Assembly (NCBI RefSeq): GCF_021919345.1
Contig: NZ_CP089293.1
Coordinates: 186,001 to 250,000, forward strand
Direction of reading: 5' to 3'
Length of the DNA: 64,000 nt
Origin: Paenarthrobacter nicotinovorans
Lineage (GTDB): Bacteria > Actinomycetota > Actinomycetes > Actinomycetales > Micrococcaceae
This document shows, piece after piece, positions 34,043 through 43,113 of this stretch (positions within the stretch are counted from its first letter, which is position 1; each line of letters opens with the position of its first letter). Below the pieces are notes generated by a model. It saw only the letters and a program-made list of their open reading frames with translations, had not been told where the DNA came from and made no database searches. The position numbers were made by a program, and so were the translations under genes.

Positions 34043-34873
34043 TCAATGCCCCTGCACGTCCGAGTCGACGCCGGCGTCTGGTCCGCCGTCGAGAGTCTGA
34101 AGCGTGGTGAGGTCGTCCTGGTCCAGCTCGAAGTCGAAAACGTCCAGGTTCTCTTTCATGCGCTGGGGGTTGGCGGTTTTGGGTATGGCAACCAGGCCCT
34201 GCTGGACGTGCCAGCGGAGCACAACCTGTCCCGGCGTCTTTCCATACTTTTCACCAACCGTCGCCAGGACCGGGGCATTCAAAAGGTCGCTGCTGGCACC
34301 CAGCGGGCTGTAGGACTCTGTGACGATTCCGTTGCGTTCGTTGAAGGCCCGGGCAGCCGACCTCGGGACGGAAGGACTCAGCTGGATCTGGTTCACGGCC
34401 GGAACCACGTCCGTTTCCCGGAACAGGCGGTCGAGGTGCGCCGGCTTGAAGTTGGAAACTCCGATGGAGCGCGCTTTCCCCGACGCTTGAAGTTCCTCAA
34501 AGGTTCTCCAGGTTGAGACGAACTCGTCGCGCCGGGGGAGCGGCCAGTGAATCAGCAGCAGGTCCACGTAGTCCAATCCCAGACGTTCCAGTGAACCCTC
34601 CAAGCCGGCAACAGCCCTCCCGGAACCCTGGTACTCGCCGTCGAGCTTGGTGGTGATGAACAGTTCCCCACGGTCCACCCCGGATGTGCGGATACCGTTG
34701 CCCACGCCCTTCTCGTTCCCGTACTTCACCGCGGTATCGATGTGCCGGTAGCCGTGGCTCACCGCCTCCACCACGGCATCGGCAACCTGGGCGTCATTCA
34801 AGGGCCAAGTGCCGAGGCCCAGTTGCGGGATCTTGTGGCCGTCGTTGAGTTCGATAAGCGGTGCACGTGTCAT
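34043..34873 (-). CDS. Aldo/keto reductase (AKR3/5-like, 2,5-diketo-D-gluconate reductase type)
   Basis: A 276-residue NADPH-dependent oxidoreductase. The catalytic tetrad is complete: Asp and Tyr in HIDTAVKYGNE, Lys in FITTKL, His in LLIHWP. The cofactor region has VAIPKTANPQRMKEN. It has the length of the diketogluconate reductase group. Its stop lies 1 bp from the lactonase start, so the two are co-transcribed. A related reductase is at 36973. Confidence 0.93.
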   Translation of the reverse strand: MTRAPLIELNDGHKIPQLGLGTWPLNDAQVADAVVEAVSHGYRHIDTAVKYGNEKGVGNGIRTSGVDRGELFITTKLDGEYQGSGRAVAGLEGSLERLGLDYVDLLLIHWPLPRRDEFVSTWRTFEELQASGKARSIGVSNFKPAHLDRLFRETDVVPAVNQIQLSPSVPRSAARAFNERNGIVTESYSPLGASSDLLNAPVLATVGEKYGKTPGQVVLRWHVQQGLVAIPKTANPQRMKENLDVFDFELDQDDLTTLQTLDGGPDAGVDSDVQGH

Positions 34874-34933
34874 GGGCTGGGTCTCCTCCGGGTTTCTTCG
34901 TTTCTACGCTGGCCGCTTGCTGCTTGGCAACAG

Positions 34934-35971
34934 CTACCGACGCGACCAGTCATGGAGTTTGTCGCTCAGCTCCATGTAGTCCTCACTCACCACCTGCAGT
35001 TCCGGGTGGGCATCATGCCACGCCACGATCTCCCGGGCTCCGTCCGCAAACGGGATGGTTGCCCGGTAATCGGGAACGAGCGCCTTGATCTTGGAATTGT
35101 CGAACACCACCGAGTGCGAACGGTCGCCCAGCAAGTTGGGACCGAGCTCCGCACTGTGAGCTGCAATGGTCTCCGAGGAAACGTGGAACAACTCCGGCTC
35201 CTCCACCCCTGCAGCACGCGCGAACAAGCGGTAAATCTGGTTCCACGGCAGGAACTCATCCGAGGTGATCGTGTAGCTTTCGCCAACGGCCTGCGGCCTG
35301 CCCAGGAGGCCAACGAAGGCCTTGGCAAAATCCCGGCTGTGGGTCAATGTCCAGAGCGAGGTTCCGTCACCATGCACCATGACCGGCATCCCGGCGCGCA
35401 TCCGGTGGATGTCAGTCCAGCCGCCCACCAAGGCAATCTTCGTTCGGTCATAGGTGTGGGATGGGCGAACCACCGTCAAAGGGAAGTCCTGATCGCGGTA
35501 CGCCTCGAACAGCAGCTCCTCACAGGCAATCTTGTCCTGCGAGTACTTCCAGAAAGGATTCTTCAACGGAGTGGATTCCCGGATGGGCAGCGTGGTTGGT
35601 GGCTTTTGGTACGCCGACGCCGAACTGATGAAGACGTACTGACCCGTCCTGCCACGGAACATCTCCAAGCCGGCCCGCGCCTGATCCGGCGTGAAGGAAA
35701 TGAAGTCCGCAACGGCGTCGAACTCCCTTCCCTGAAGTACCTCACGCACAGCCTGCGGATCGCGGACGTCCGCGTGCAGCACCTCCGCCCCATCGGGGAC
35801 CGGCCGACCGGCCGACCGTCCCCGGTTAAGGATGGTCAGCCGGTGGCCCAGCGCGACGGCGCGTTCAGCCGCCGACGCACTAATGACCCCGGTCCCGCCG
35901 ATGAACAGGATGTTCCGCGGCGAGACCGTGTCCGCCGCCGCTCCGAGGCTGTCCGGAAGGAGGCTGCTCAC
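34934..35971 (-). CDS. NAD-dependent epimerase/dehydratase-like reductase
   Basis: A 345-residue extended-SDR protein. The Rossmann dinucleotide motif is NILFIGGTGVIS, a loose form of GxxGxxG. The central part has FISSASAYQKPP, in which the usual YxxxK Tyr is represented by Tyr without the canonical Lys spacing, so catalysis may be atypical or non-classical. Substrate unknown. It overlaps the upstream aldo/keto reductase gene (35968) by four bases and is thus in the same operon. Confidence 0.82.
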   Translation of the reverse strand: MSSLLPDSLGAAADTVSPRNILFIGGTGVISASAAERAVALGHRLTILNRGRSAGRPVPDGAEVLHADVRDPQAVREVLQGREFDAVADFISFTPDQARAGLEMFRGRTGQYVFISSASAYQKPPTTLPIRESTPLKNPFWKYSQDKIACEELLFEAYRDQDFPLTVVRPSHTYDRTKIALVGGWTDIHRMRAGMPVMVHGDGTSLWTLTHSRDFAKAFVGLLGRPQAVGESYTITSDEFLPWNQIYRLFARAAGVEEPELFHVSSETIAAHSAELGPNLLGDRSHSVVFDNSKIKALVPDYRATIPFADGAREIVAWHDAHPELQVVSEDYMELSDKLHDWSRR

Positions 35972-36939
35972 CAGGCGTAGTCTTCGGGGGCGGGGCGGTG
36001 GCCCGGGAAGATGTCATCGAGGCGCTTGAGGGCGTCCTCGTTCAGGGAGACATCCAGCGCGCGGATGGCTGCGTCCAATTGCTCCTGCGTACGCGGCCCA
36101 ACAATCGGTGCAGTCACGGCAGGCTGGTGGAGGAGCCACGCCAGCGCGACGTCTCCGGGTGCATGGCCGAGTTCGTCAGCGAAATCCTCGTACTGGCGGA
36201 TCTGGTCCTCATGCTTCTTCAGGGTCTCAAGTGCCCGGCCCTCAGTGCGGCGGACGCCTTGCTCTTCCTTCTTCAGCACGCCGCCCAGCAGCCCTCCTTG
36301 CAACGGCGACCACGGGATCAGGCCCAAGCCATACTGCTGCGCGGCCGGGATGACCTCAAGCTCCAATTCGCGCTTGAAAAGGTTGTAGATGGACTGCTCG
36401 CTCACCAAGCCGGTGTAGTTCCGGCGGCGCGCTGCTTCCTGTGCCTGGGCGATGTGCCAGCCGGCAAAGTTGCTGCTGCCCGAGTAGAGGATCTTGCCCT
36501 GCTGGACTGCAACCTCAATCGCCTGCCAGATCTCATCCCACGGCGTATCCCGGTCGATGTGGTGGAACTGGTAAATGTCGATGTAGTCCGTTTGCAGCCG
36601 CTTAAGGCTCGCATCAAGTGCGCGCCGTATGTTAAGCGCGGACAACTTGGACTCGTTGGGGCGGTCCGTCATGGTGCCGTACAGCTTGGTGGCCAGCACG
36701 GTCCTTTCGCGGCGCTCGCCGCCCTTGGCGAACCAGCGGCCGATGATTTCTTCGGTCCAGCCCCGGTGCTCCACGCCACCGTAAACATTGGCGGTGTCGA
36801 AGAAGTTGATGCCGGAGTCCAACGCGGAGTCCATGATGGAATGCGCTGTTTCCTCGTCCGTCTGCGGGCCGAAGTTCATGGTTCCAAGGCAGAGGCGTGA
36901 AACTTTCAGGCCGGAACGGCCCAGGTGGGTGTACTGCAT
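35968..36939 (-). CDS. Aldo/keto reductase (YajO/AKR9-13-like)
   Basis: A 323-residue reductase of the longer bacterial group. It starts MQYTHLGRSGLKVSRLCLGTMNFG; the tetrad is Asp and Tyr in FFDTANVYG, Lys in VLATKLYG, and His in YQFHHIDRD. Other family landmarks are LGLIPWSPLQGG and the late TAPIVGPRTQEQLDAA. Substrate unknown. The four-base overlap with the epimerase gene points to shared transcription. Confidence 0.92.
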   Translation of the reverse strand: MQYTHLGRSGLKVSRLCLGTMNFGPQTDEETAHSIMDSALDSGINFFDTANVYGGVEHRGWTEEIIGRWFAKGGERRERTVLATKLYGTMTDRPNESKLSALNIRRALDASLKRLQTDYIDIYQFHHIDRDTPWDEIWQAIEVAVQQGKILYSGSSNFAGWHIAQAQEAARRRNYTGLVSEQSIYNLFKRELELEVIPAAQQYGLGLIPWSPLQGGLLGGVLKKEEQGVRRTEGRALETLKKHEDQIRQYEDFADELGHAPGDVALAWLLHQPAVTAPIVGPRTQEQLDAAIRALDVSLNEDALKRLDDIFPGHRPAPEDYAW

Positions 36940-36972
36940 GTCTGTTGGGTCCTTTGTGCTTGGCTTGCGGTC

Positions 36973-37794
36973 TTAGAGCTGGGTGAAAGCGGCGACGGCG
37001 GGATCGGAACCGATCCGCGCGCCTGCTTCAAGAGCGGTGATGGCGGCGAGTTCGGATTCGGTGAGGCTCAAATCCGCCGCACCGAAGTTCTCCCGCATCC
37101 GGGACGAGTCCGCGGACTTCGGGATCACGATGGTTCCCTGCGCGAGGTGCCAGGCGAGGATCACCTGTGCAGGGGTAGTGCCGTGTGCTGCCGCGACAAG
37201 GGCCACTTGCTCGGCGTTCAGGTCTTTTCCCTGTCCCAACGGGCTGTATGCCTCAACGGCAATGCCAAGGTCACGGCACTTGTTGGCCAGTTCTGCCTGC
37301 TGGAACGTGGGGTGGAGCTCGATCTGGTTCACGGCGGGCACTACCTCGGCTTCCCGGAGCAGCGTGTCCACGTGATCGGCCAGGAAGTTGGAAATGCCGA
37401 TGGCCCGGATCTGCTTGTCCTGGTAAAGCTTCTCCATTTCCTTCCAGGCCTTCGTGAAGAGGCCCTGTGACGGGACCGGCCAGTGGATCAGGTAGAGGTC
37501 AACGACTTCCAGGCCCAAGGCGTCCCTGCTTCGCTGGAAGGCGTCATAGGCTTCGCCTTGTTCGCCGTTGCGGAGCTTGGTGGTGATGAAGAGTTCTTCG
37601 CGGGGAATGCCCGAGGCTTTGATTGCGGCGCCGACTCCTGCCTCGTTCCGGTAGGCGGCAGCGGTATCGATGTGGCGGTAGCCGGTTTCCAGGGCATCTT
37701 CCACCACCTTCTGCGTTTCGTCGGCAGGCACTTGGAAAACACCAAAACCCAGCTGGGGGATGGTGACGCCGTTGTTCAGTGTCAGCTCTGGCAT
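36973..37794 (-). CDS. Aldo/keto reductase (2,5-diketo-D-gluconate reductase type)
   Basis: A 273-residue relative of the protein at 34043. Tetrad: Asp and Tyr in HIDTAAAYRNE, Lys in FITTKLRNG, His in YLIHWPVP. The cofactor loop is IVIPKSADSSRMREN. It is the first of five minus-strand genes (36973 to 32998) diverging from the XRE regulator at 38011, which is a plausible controller of the set. Confidence 0.93.
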   Translation of the reverse strand: MPELTLNNGVTIPQLGFGVFQVPADETQKVVEDALETGYRHIDTAAAYRNEAGVGAAIKASGIPREELFITTKLRNGEQGEAYDAFQRSRDALGLEVVDLYLIHWPVPSQGLFTKAWKEMEKLYQDKQIRAIGISNFLADHVDTLLREAEVVPAVNQIELHPTFQQAELANKCRDLGIAVEAYSPLGQGKDLNAEQVALVAAAHGTTPAQVILAWHLAQGTIVIPKSADSSRMRENFGAADLSLTESELAAITALEAGARIGSDPAVAAFTQL

Positions 37795-38010
37795 GACGGT
37801 CTCCTTCGACGGGATGGTTATGGCCGTGGCGCTCCGGTTTCTGGCTAAGGCCGTAAGCCGGTTCCAGAAAGCGTTTTCGGAGGCTCAGTACTGAGCCTAT
37901 GCAGTTTTGCCGGCAGAGTCAGCAACACAGCCTGATCCTGTTTTTCCTAGGTCTGGTAGTCCTACCCATAACGGTGGCCTTTCACACACCCCGGACGGCA
38001 GAATGGACCA

Positions 38011-38901
38011 ATGGGTCAAAGCGCCGAGTTCGGTAAGTTCCTCAAAATCATGCGTGCCCGTCTCCAGCCGGAGGACGCCGGCGCGCAGGAATCCAGCGGT
38101 TCCCGCAGGGTGCCCGGGCTTCGCCGCGAAGAGGTGGCGCGGCTCTCCGGAGTGAGCACGGACTATTACACCCGCCTGGAACAGGGCCGCAATATCCACC
38201 CGTCCAGGGCGGTCCTCGACGCAGTTGCCCGTGCGTTGCGGCTGGATGCAGGGGAGCAGGCACACATGATGGATCTGCTGGAGCATTGCGCCAGCTCCGC
38301 AGGCAGCCCCGGCCCCGTCCAAAAGGTACGTCCGGCTGTCCAACAGCTGCTCGATGCAGTGGGTGACGTCCCGGCCATGGTCCTTGGCAGGCGTGCAGAT
38401 GTCCTGGCATGCAACCGGATGGCACACCTTTTGTTCACGGATTTCAGCCTGCTGCCGGCCGCTGAGCGCAACCTCACCCGTTGGCTCATCCTGGACCCTG
38501 CGGCCGGTTCTTTGTTCCGCGACTGGAAGACCGTTGCCGCTGAAGCCGTCGGTGCCTTGCGCATGGACGTGGGCCGGCACCCGAATGACCCCGAAACAAA
38601 CCAGCTCGTGGGCGAACTGGCCGTCCACAGCGAACACTTTCGTCAGTGGTGGGCCGGGCACAGGGTCGCCACCCGCGCCGCAGGGACCGTCAGGTTGCAC
38701 CACCCAGTGGTGGGGGACCTGGAACTGAACTTTGAGACGCTGAGTCTCCCGGACGACCCCGACCAGCTGCTGAGGATCTATTCCGCCAAAGCCGGGTCGC
38801 CGTCGTCGGACGCTCTGACACTGCTGAACTTTGGAGACGTGGGCACCCATGCCGAGGCCGCCGTGCCCGAACCCGCCCCTGCCCGCCGGGATGACAGTTG
38901 A
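38011..38901 (+). CDS. XRE-family regulator with MmyB-like ligand domain
   Basis: A 296-residue regulator. The N-terminal helix-turn-helix (about residues 10-75) contains VPGLRREEVARLSGVSTDYY, highly characteristic of this group. The C-terminal about 180 residues match the MmyB-like ligand-binding domain (LACNRMAHLLFTDF, LHHPVVGDLELNFETL), which in relatives binds fatty-acid-like or other small ligands. It is divergent from the aldo/keto reductase run, and such regulators usually control a neighbouring oxidoreductase gene. Confidence 0.93.
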   Translation: MGQSAEFGKFLKIMRARLQPEDAGAQESSGSRRVPGLRREEVARLSGVSTDYYTRLEQGRNIHPSRAVLDAVARALRLDAGEQAHMMDLLEHCASSAGSPGPVQKVRPAVQQLLDAVGDVPAMVLGRRADVLACNRMAHLLFTDFSLLPAAERNLTRWLILDPAAGSLFRDWKTVAAEAVGALRMDVGRHPNDPETNQLVGELAVHSEHFRQWWAGHRVATRAAGTVRLHHPVVGDLELNFETLSLPDDPDQLLRIYSAKAGSPSSDALTLLNFGDVGTHAEAAVPEPAPARRDDS

Positions 38902-38936
38902 TGCCAATGTTTCCAAAAACATTGGCATCGACTGTC
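38893..38936. terminator. Bidirectional terminator overlapping the XRE stop codon
   Basis: A 20-base arm at 38893-38912 pairs with 38917-38936 with only one G-U. The loop is CCAA. The TGA of the XRE gene (38899-38901) lies inside the left arm, and T-rich/A-rich centres suit termination from either side, facing the convergent dodecin gene. Confidence 0.85.
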
Positions 38937-38954
38937 AGCTCGCGTTGAGGTCGG

Positions 38955-39164
38955 TCAGCGCTCCAGGCGGAAACCGAGCTTAATAGTGACCTGCCAGTCG
39001 GCAACCGCGCCGTCCTCGAGGTGACCGCGGATTTCCTTGACCTCAAACCAATCGAGGTTCCGCAACGTTTGGGACGCTGTCGCGATGCCGTTCTTGATGG
39101 CGTCGTCCACGCCCTCGGTGGAAGTTCCTACAATTTCGGAAACGCTATACGTGTGGCCAGCCAT
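38955..39164 (-). CDS. Dodecin flavin-storage protein
   Basis: A 69-residue protein with the dodecin pattern: MAGHTYSVSEIVGTSTEGVDD, the flavin-stacking Trp W39 in NLDWFEV and Gln Q58 in ADWQVTIK. Dodecins form hollow dodecamers that bind flavins such as FMN, FAD or lumichrome. The ATG at 39164 with GAGGAG upstream gives the normal length; an earlier ATG at 39185 would add seven residues. Monocistronic. Confidence 0.94.
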   Translation of the reverse strand: MAGHTYSVSEIVGTSTEGVDDAIKNGIATASQTLRNLDWFEVKEIRGHLEDGAVADWQVTIKLGFRLER

Positions 39165-39275
39165 GGTGCTCCTCATCAACGTCATACGAATCTTTGGAAA
39201 AGAAATCAGACCCGCAGGGCGGGCTGTCCATGCAGACTAGCCCACGGATCCCTGTGCGGCCAGAGGTCCCGCAGC

Positions 39276-40082
39276 TTAGCTTTCACGCCAGTCGTTGCTG
39301 GTGATGTGCGAGCCGGCCTGGGGTCCCATTTGCAGCATTCCGCCGTCCACCGCCCACGACGCGCCGTTGACGTAGCTTGACGCCGGGGAGGCAAGGAAAG
39401 CGATGACGGCGGCGATTTCGCGTGCGTCTCCGGGGCGTCCCAGGGGCACTCCGGGCCGCTCCTTCTGGGTGGGATCCTCGTCCTCCTGGCCCGTCATGGG
39501 GGTCGCGATTTCGCCGGGCGCCACGTTGTTGGCGGTAATCCCGTGCTCGGCGAGTTCCAGCGCCATGGTTTTGATGAGCCCACCCAGACCGTGCTTGGAG
39601 GCGTCGTAGGCCGAGGCCCCAACGCGGGGCTGGAATTCGTGGACGCTGGTGACGGCGATGATGCGTCCCCCTCGGCCCGCCTTCACCATGCGCTTGGCTG
39701 CCGTCTGCATGGCCACGAAGGCCCCATTGAGGTTGGTGTCCAGCGTGGTCATCCAGGTTTCGTAGTCGAGATCCAGGAACTTGGTGCCGTCGCCGGTTCC
39801 GGAGTTGTTCACGAAGACATCCACGCCCCCGAGTTCCTCGGCAAGGGTGTCCACGGCGGCCGCCGTTCCGCGGGCATCGGTGGTGTCCAGTTGGTGGACC
39901 ACCGCCTTGCGTCCCAGGCGGCGGACCTCCTCGGCGGTTTCCTCGGCACCCTGCTGGTCCGAGTGCCAGGTGATTCCCACGTCCATGCCGGCTTTTGCCA
40001 GCGCCACCGCCGTGGCCCGCCCGATCCCTGAATCCGAGCCTGTGACGATGGCGGTCTGTGGGGCGAATGATGCGTCGCTCAT
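39276..40082 (-). CDS. Short-chain dehydrogenase/reductase
   Basis: A 268-residue classical SDR. The NAD(P) motif is TGSDSGIGRA, the NNAG-equivalent is NNSGTGDG, and the catalytic YxxxK is in ASAYDASKHG, with Ser in VTSVHEF. The C-terminus AVDGGMLQMGP is typical of glucose-1-dehydrogenase or 3-oxoacyl reductase-like SDRs. Substrate unknown. Monocistronic between dodecin and the universal stress protein gene. Confidence 0.93.
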   Translation of the reverse strand: MSDASFAPQTAIVTGSDSGIGRATAVALAKAGMDVGITWHSDQQGAEETAEEVRRLGRKAVVHQLDTTDARGTAAAVDTLAEELGGVDVFVNNSGTGDGTKFLDLDYETWMTTLDTNLNGAFVAMQTAAKRMVKAGRGGRIIAVTSVHEFQPRVGASAYDASKHGLGGLIKTMALELAEHGITANNVAPGEIATPMTGQEDEDPTQKERPGVPLGRPGDAREIAAVIAFLASPASSYVNGASWAVDGGMLQMGPQAGSHITSNDWRES

Positions 40083-40242
40083 GGTCCTGCCTTTCAGTGA
40101 AGTGGTGGTGCCGATGATTTATCCCTACCCCCTGGCGCATGCAGTAAACACTCCCGGCACAAAAGGGTCACCCCGGTGTGCAGCCATGGAGTGTAGATTT
40201 CTTGCAGCAGCACCCCGCGAATCCCCACAACCAGGAGTTCTC

Positions 40243-40674
40243 ATGTCAGAAGTTATTGTCGTCGGCGTCGACAACAGTGAAACGGCCAAGCGTGCAGCAA
40301 TGGCGGCAGCGAAGCTCGCCACCGCCCTCGGTGCCGAACTGCACGTCATCAGCGGCTTCTCGGACGACCGCATTGAAGAATTCGGCAGCGGCAGCGACCG
40401 CATCACTGTCTCTTCGGCCGACTCCGCGGAATACGTGGCCCGCAAGGTCTCCGAAGAACTTGACGTTCCGGCCGGCAGCGTCAAGTACTACGCTGCCCGT
40501 GGCAACCCGGCCAACGCCCTGATCAACTACGCCGAGACCAACAACGCCTCCCTGATCGTCGTGGGCAACAAGCGCATGAAGGGCTTGGGCCGCGTCCTGG
40601 GCAGCATCGCCAACAGCGTGGCACACGGCGCTCCGTGCGACGTGTACATCGTGAACACGGAAGTGGACGCGTAA
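40243..40674 (+). CDS. Universal stress protein (UspA family)
   Basis: A 143-residue single-domain UspA protein. The ATG at 40243 follows CCAGGAG and starts the canonical first strand VIVVGVDNSETAKRA. The ATP-binding signature G-2X-G-9X-G-S/T is present in VVGNKRMKGLGRVLGSIANSV. Such proteins respond to starvation or hypoxia and bind ATP. It is followed by a clear terminator. Confidence 0.95.
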   Translation: MSEVIVVGVDNSETAKRAAMAAAKLATALGAELHVISGFSDDRIEEFGSGSDRITVSSADSAEYVARKVSEELDVPAGSVKYYAARGNPANALINYAETNNASLIVVGNKRMKGLGRVLGSIANSVAHGAPCDVYIVNTEVDA

Positions 40675-40689
40675 CACCCAAGCAAGCAA

Positions 40690-40725
40690 AGAGGCCGTTT
40701 TGAGCATTCAAAACGGCCTCTTCTG
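40690..40725 (+). terminator. Rho-independent terminator after the Usp gene
   Basis: A perfect 12-bp stem, AGAGGCCGTTTT (40690-40701) with 40710-40721, followed by TCTGCT. It marks the last ordinary chromosomal feature before the accessory island. Confidence 0.85.
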
Positions 40726-40828
40726 CTATCCGGATGGGTCCTGAGGCTGTCAGTTTCCGAACTCGTCTGCACAACCGCCTGTAGAGGATCCTTCACCGTA
40801 CGCTTGGAGCGTTCGGAAAGCCACCGTC

Positions 40829-41245
40829 TTACGGACGTTGCCGAGAGGGGCTGCTGCGTTTCGCTTCGGCCTTAGTTCTTTCCAAGATCCCGGAGAAGTG
40901 CTGACGGTCGAGGTAGTTCGCGTCGGCTAGCCGGATAATGTGCCCCATGTAGGGATCTCGCTGCATCAGCTTCCTATTGCCGAGACGGACAGTTGTGTAA
41001 CCAGCTTTTTTCTCCGCGCGGTCCCGCACCGCACACCAGTTGATGAGAACTATTACGCCAAGCCCGCCTAGCATCATCACCACGCCAAGTACGTTGACGT
41101 ACCAGGTTTGGGGTACGCCTGATCGACTCAGGACGGCTAAAGCCCCGCAGGACCCAACCGTTATTGTTGTGAAACGGTATCGCCACCGCCACAAGATGAA
41201 CGCGGTGGGTCCGTCGACCAACCCAGCTGCTATAGAAGTTTCCAT
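40829..41245 (-). CDS. Two-segment membrane protein, module family copy 1 (intact)
   Basis: A 138-residue protein with two hydrophobic segments (about 28-42 and 50-70). The basic cytoplasmic tail contains GYTTVRLGNRKLMQRDPYMG and IIRLADANYLDRQHF. The same tail module recurs at 42928-43083 and at 44495-44925, making a small in-window family in one island. No known domain recognised. It may be a membrane immunity protein by analogy with its neighbours, but nothing in its sequence shows that directly. Confidence 0.72.
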   Translation of the reverse strand: METSIAAGLVDGPTAFILWRWRYRFTTITVGSCGALAVLSRSGVPQTWYVNVLGVVMMLGGLGVIVLINWCAVRDRAEKKAGYTTVRLGNRKLMQRDPYMGHIIRLADANYLDRQHFSGILERTKAEAKRSSPSRQRP

Positions 41246-41481
41246 CCCGTGATTCGTATTCCATTCGCAAAGGGCGACAGCCAGTTAGAAAGCAGCTGCC
41301 GGGCATGACCGAGAGGCCAGGCCAAAGGGGCGACCGACGGCCACAGGCGGCCGCAGGTAGAAGGGTCCGTCCTTAGAACGTCCATTCAAGCTGCAGTCTA
41401 ATTGGCTACGGCCACCAGCCATTCGGTGTCCGCTAAACGATCCTTCACCGGGCAGGGCTATGCGCGCTTTCATAGGCGAAG

Positions 41482-41853
41482 ATGCTAGATATGCACGATT
41501 CGATCCTTTTCATCCAGATGCAGCTGACCGCCAGGTTCGCGGCTGTCCCTACACCGCCGTTGCAGGGCGTGAAGGTGGGAGTCTCCAAGAACGTGCGGTC
41601 GCCAGATGTTCATCCCCTCAACGGGCTGAGGCATTCAGCCGCTGCTGGTACGAGTGGCTGGTTCATCTGGCGGGGTGAAGATCTCGGAACGGCGGATGAC
41701 TTCTTCGATCCGTTGCACGTCGAGCATCTGACGACCTGGTGTCCTGAAGCCGTTCCCTATCTCGCTCTGCCCGCGGGGTGGCGATTCCTCTTGGCACCTG
41801 GCTACGAAGATGTCTGGTTTGACGAGTCGTTGTTGAATATTGAGGGAAGCTGA
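41482..41853 (+). CDS. Imm33/DUF2185-like putative immunity protein
   Basis: A 123-residue soluble protein. The pattern KVGVSKNVRS, GWFIWRGEDLG, DDFFDPLHVEHL and GWRFLLAPGYEDVWFDESLL is what I associate with proteins annotated as Imm33 (DUF2185) immunity proteins of bacterial toxin systems. Translation may start at 41482 or at the ATG at 41491. It is followed on the same strand by the 310-residue unknown gene. No toxin gene is next to it. Confidence 0.68.
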   Translation: MLDMHDSILFIQMQLTARFAAVPTPPLQGVKVGVSKNVRSPDVHPLNGLRHSAAAGTSGWFIWRGEDLGTADDFFDPLHVEHLTTWCPEAVPYLALPAGWRFLLAPGYEDVWFDESLLNIEGS

Positions 41854-41953
41854 CCCGGACGGCTCAATCTCACATTCGGGATTCGCCTGAGGTGCCGGGA
41901 CTTGTTACGGGGAGACGGTGGCCGCAGTATGTCGAAGTGATGGAAGATGAGCT

Positions 41954-42886
41954 GTGAGTGCGCATGAAAGGGTTCAGTTCGACCTCGATGAGGACGAGCG
42001 TGAGGTACTGAGGCGAGGACTGACCGACTGGGCGGGGCCAGCGGCCCCCACGGAGGCCATGGCCTTGGCTATGGGCTTTCGTGACGTTGCTGATTTGATT
42101 GCCGAAGGCGATCGAATCGCTGGGTTCATTCGGGCCGGCCGACCCTTGACGAAGGCTGAATGGCGCCGGGCCCTGCTGGCAACCGAGATTGCTTTCGCTA
42201 GCAACACAGTTGGGGTTGGGCTGGACTGGTCTATCGTCACCGGCTATCAAGACGACGAAACCATAAGGATCCTCAGAGCGATCCAACGCAAGATGGGTGG
42301 CAGCAGAAACTGGCCCGAGAACGGGCCTTCAACGGACGAGTCTCCGGAAAGCGATTCAGAGTGGGCAAAGCCGCTCTTCCCTCCACCAGCCAGTTGGAGG
42401 GTGCCGGTGCGCCCACAGTTGGAGCCGACCGCGGTGCTGCTGCCAATGGGGGCGGGTGAGAATGCCACAGGGACGGGATCCGTCACGACGCGTCAACAGA
42501 CCAAGCGGATAGCCGAGGGCTTGGCACTTGGTGTCCTGGCCTACGGCGTAAACCGACTGCCCAACGAAAGGCCTGCGTTCGAGACGGCTTTGAACAGTGC
42601 CTGGGAGTCGTGGCCCAGAGCGGGAGACTTCGCGAACGTACGCGTGCCAGAGGCCGGGCCGGAGATCTGGGCTGGCATGGAAAAGTCGGCAAGCCGACGC
42701 GGCGTTATCGCCGCATGGGCGGACCACTCCGTTCCGCACCTATTGCCCGCCTTTGCGGATATGCCGATCGCCGCCTGTCTAAATCAAATTGCCGACGAGC
42801 AAGCATCAGCAGACGATTGGATTTACCTTGGGTACCTGTTCGTAAAAGCCCTGTACCAAACAACTGTGACCGAGCCTCAAGGGTAG
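41954..42886 (+). CDS. Unknown island protein, possibly two fused domains
   Basis: A 310-residue soluble protein beginning with GTG. The N-terminal about 115 residues (VQFDLDEDEREVLRRGL, GVGLDWSIVTGYQDDETI) have the compact acidic look of small immunity proteins. A Ser/Pro-rich linker follows (about 120-170). The C-terminal about 130 residues are helical (TRQQTKRIAEGLALGVLAYGVNR). The two parts differ in character, so this may be a fusion. Orientation matches the Imm33-like gene upstream (100-bp gap). No family recognised. Confidence 0.6.
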   Translation: MSAHERVQFDLDEDEREVLRRGLTDWAGPAAPTEAMALAMGFRDVADLIAEGDRIAGFIRAGRPLTKAEWRRALLATEIAFASNTVGVGLDWSIVTGYQDDETIRILRAIQRKMGGSRNWPENGPSTDESPESDSEWAKPLFPPPASWRVPVRPQLEPTAVLLPMGAGENATGTGSVTTRQQTKRIAEGLALGVLAYGVNRLPNERPAFETALNSAWESWPRAGDFANVRVPEAGPEIWAGMEKSASRRGVIAAWADHSVPHLLPAFADMPIAACLNQIADEQASADDWIYLGYLFVKALYQTTVTEPQG

Positions 42887-42927
42887 TCGTGTTGAGGCGG
42901 CCTCCCGCCCGTAAAAGGGATCGTCGT

Positions 42928-43083
42928 ACGGACGTTGCCTACAGGGGCTGCTGCGTCTTCGCCGCTTCCGTTTTAGTTCTTCCAAGATCTCGACGAAATG
43001 CTGACGGTCGAGATAGTCCGCGCCGGCTAGCCTGATGGTGCGCCCCATATATGGATCTCGCTGCATGAATTTCCTGTAGCTAA
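42928..43083 (-). pseudogene. Module family copy 2, 3'-terminal remnant
   Basis: This stretch matches the last third of the gene at 40829: KFMQRDPYMGRTIRLAGADYLDRQHF, with the same downstream DNA (ACGGACGTTGCC). The membrane-spanning N-terminal part is missing. The stop codon of copy 1 (TAA) reads as TAC here, so the frame runs on. It is best read as a truncated relic. Confidence 0.72.
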
Positions 43084-43113
43084 GGCTGTCAGCAGTCTTT
43101 AGCAGGAAAGCGA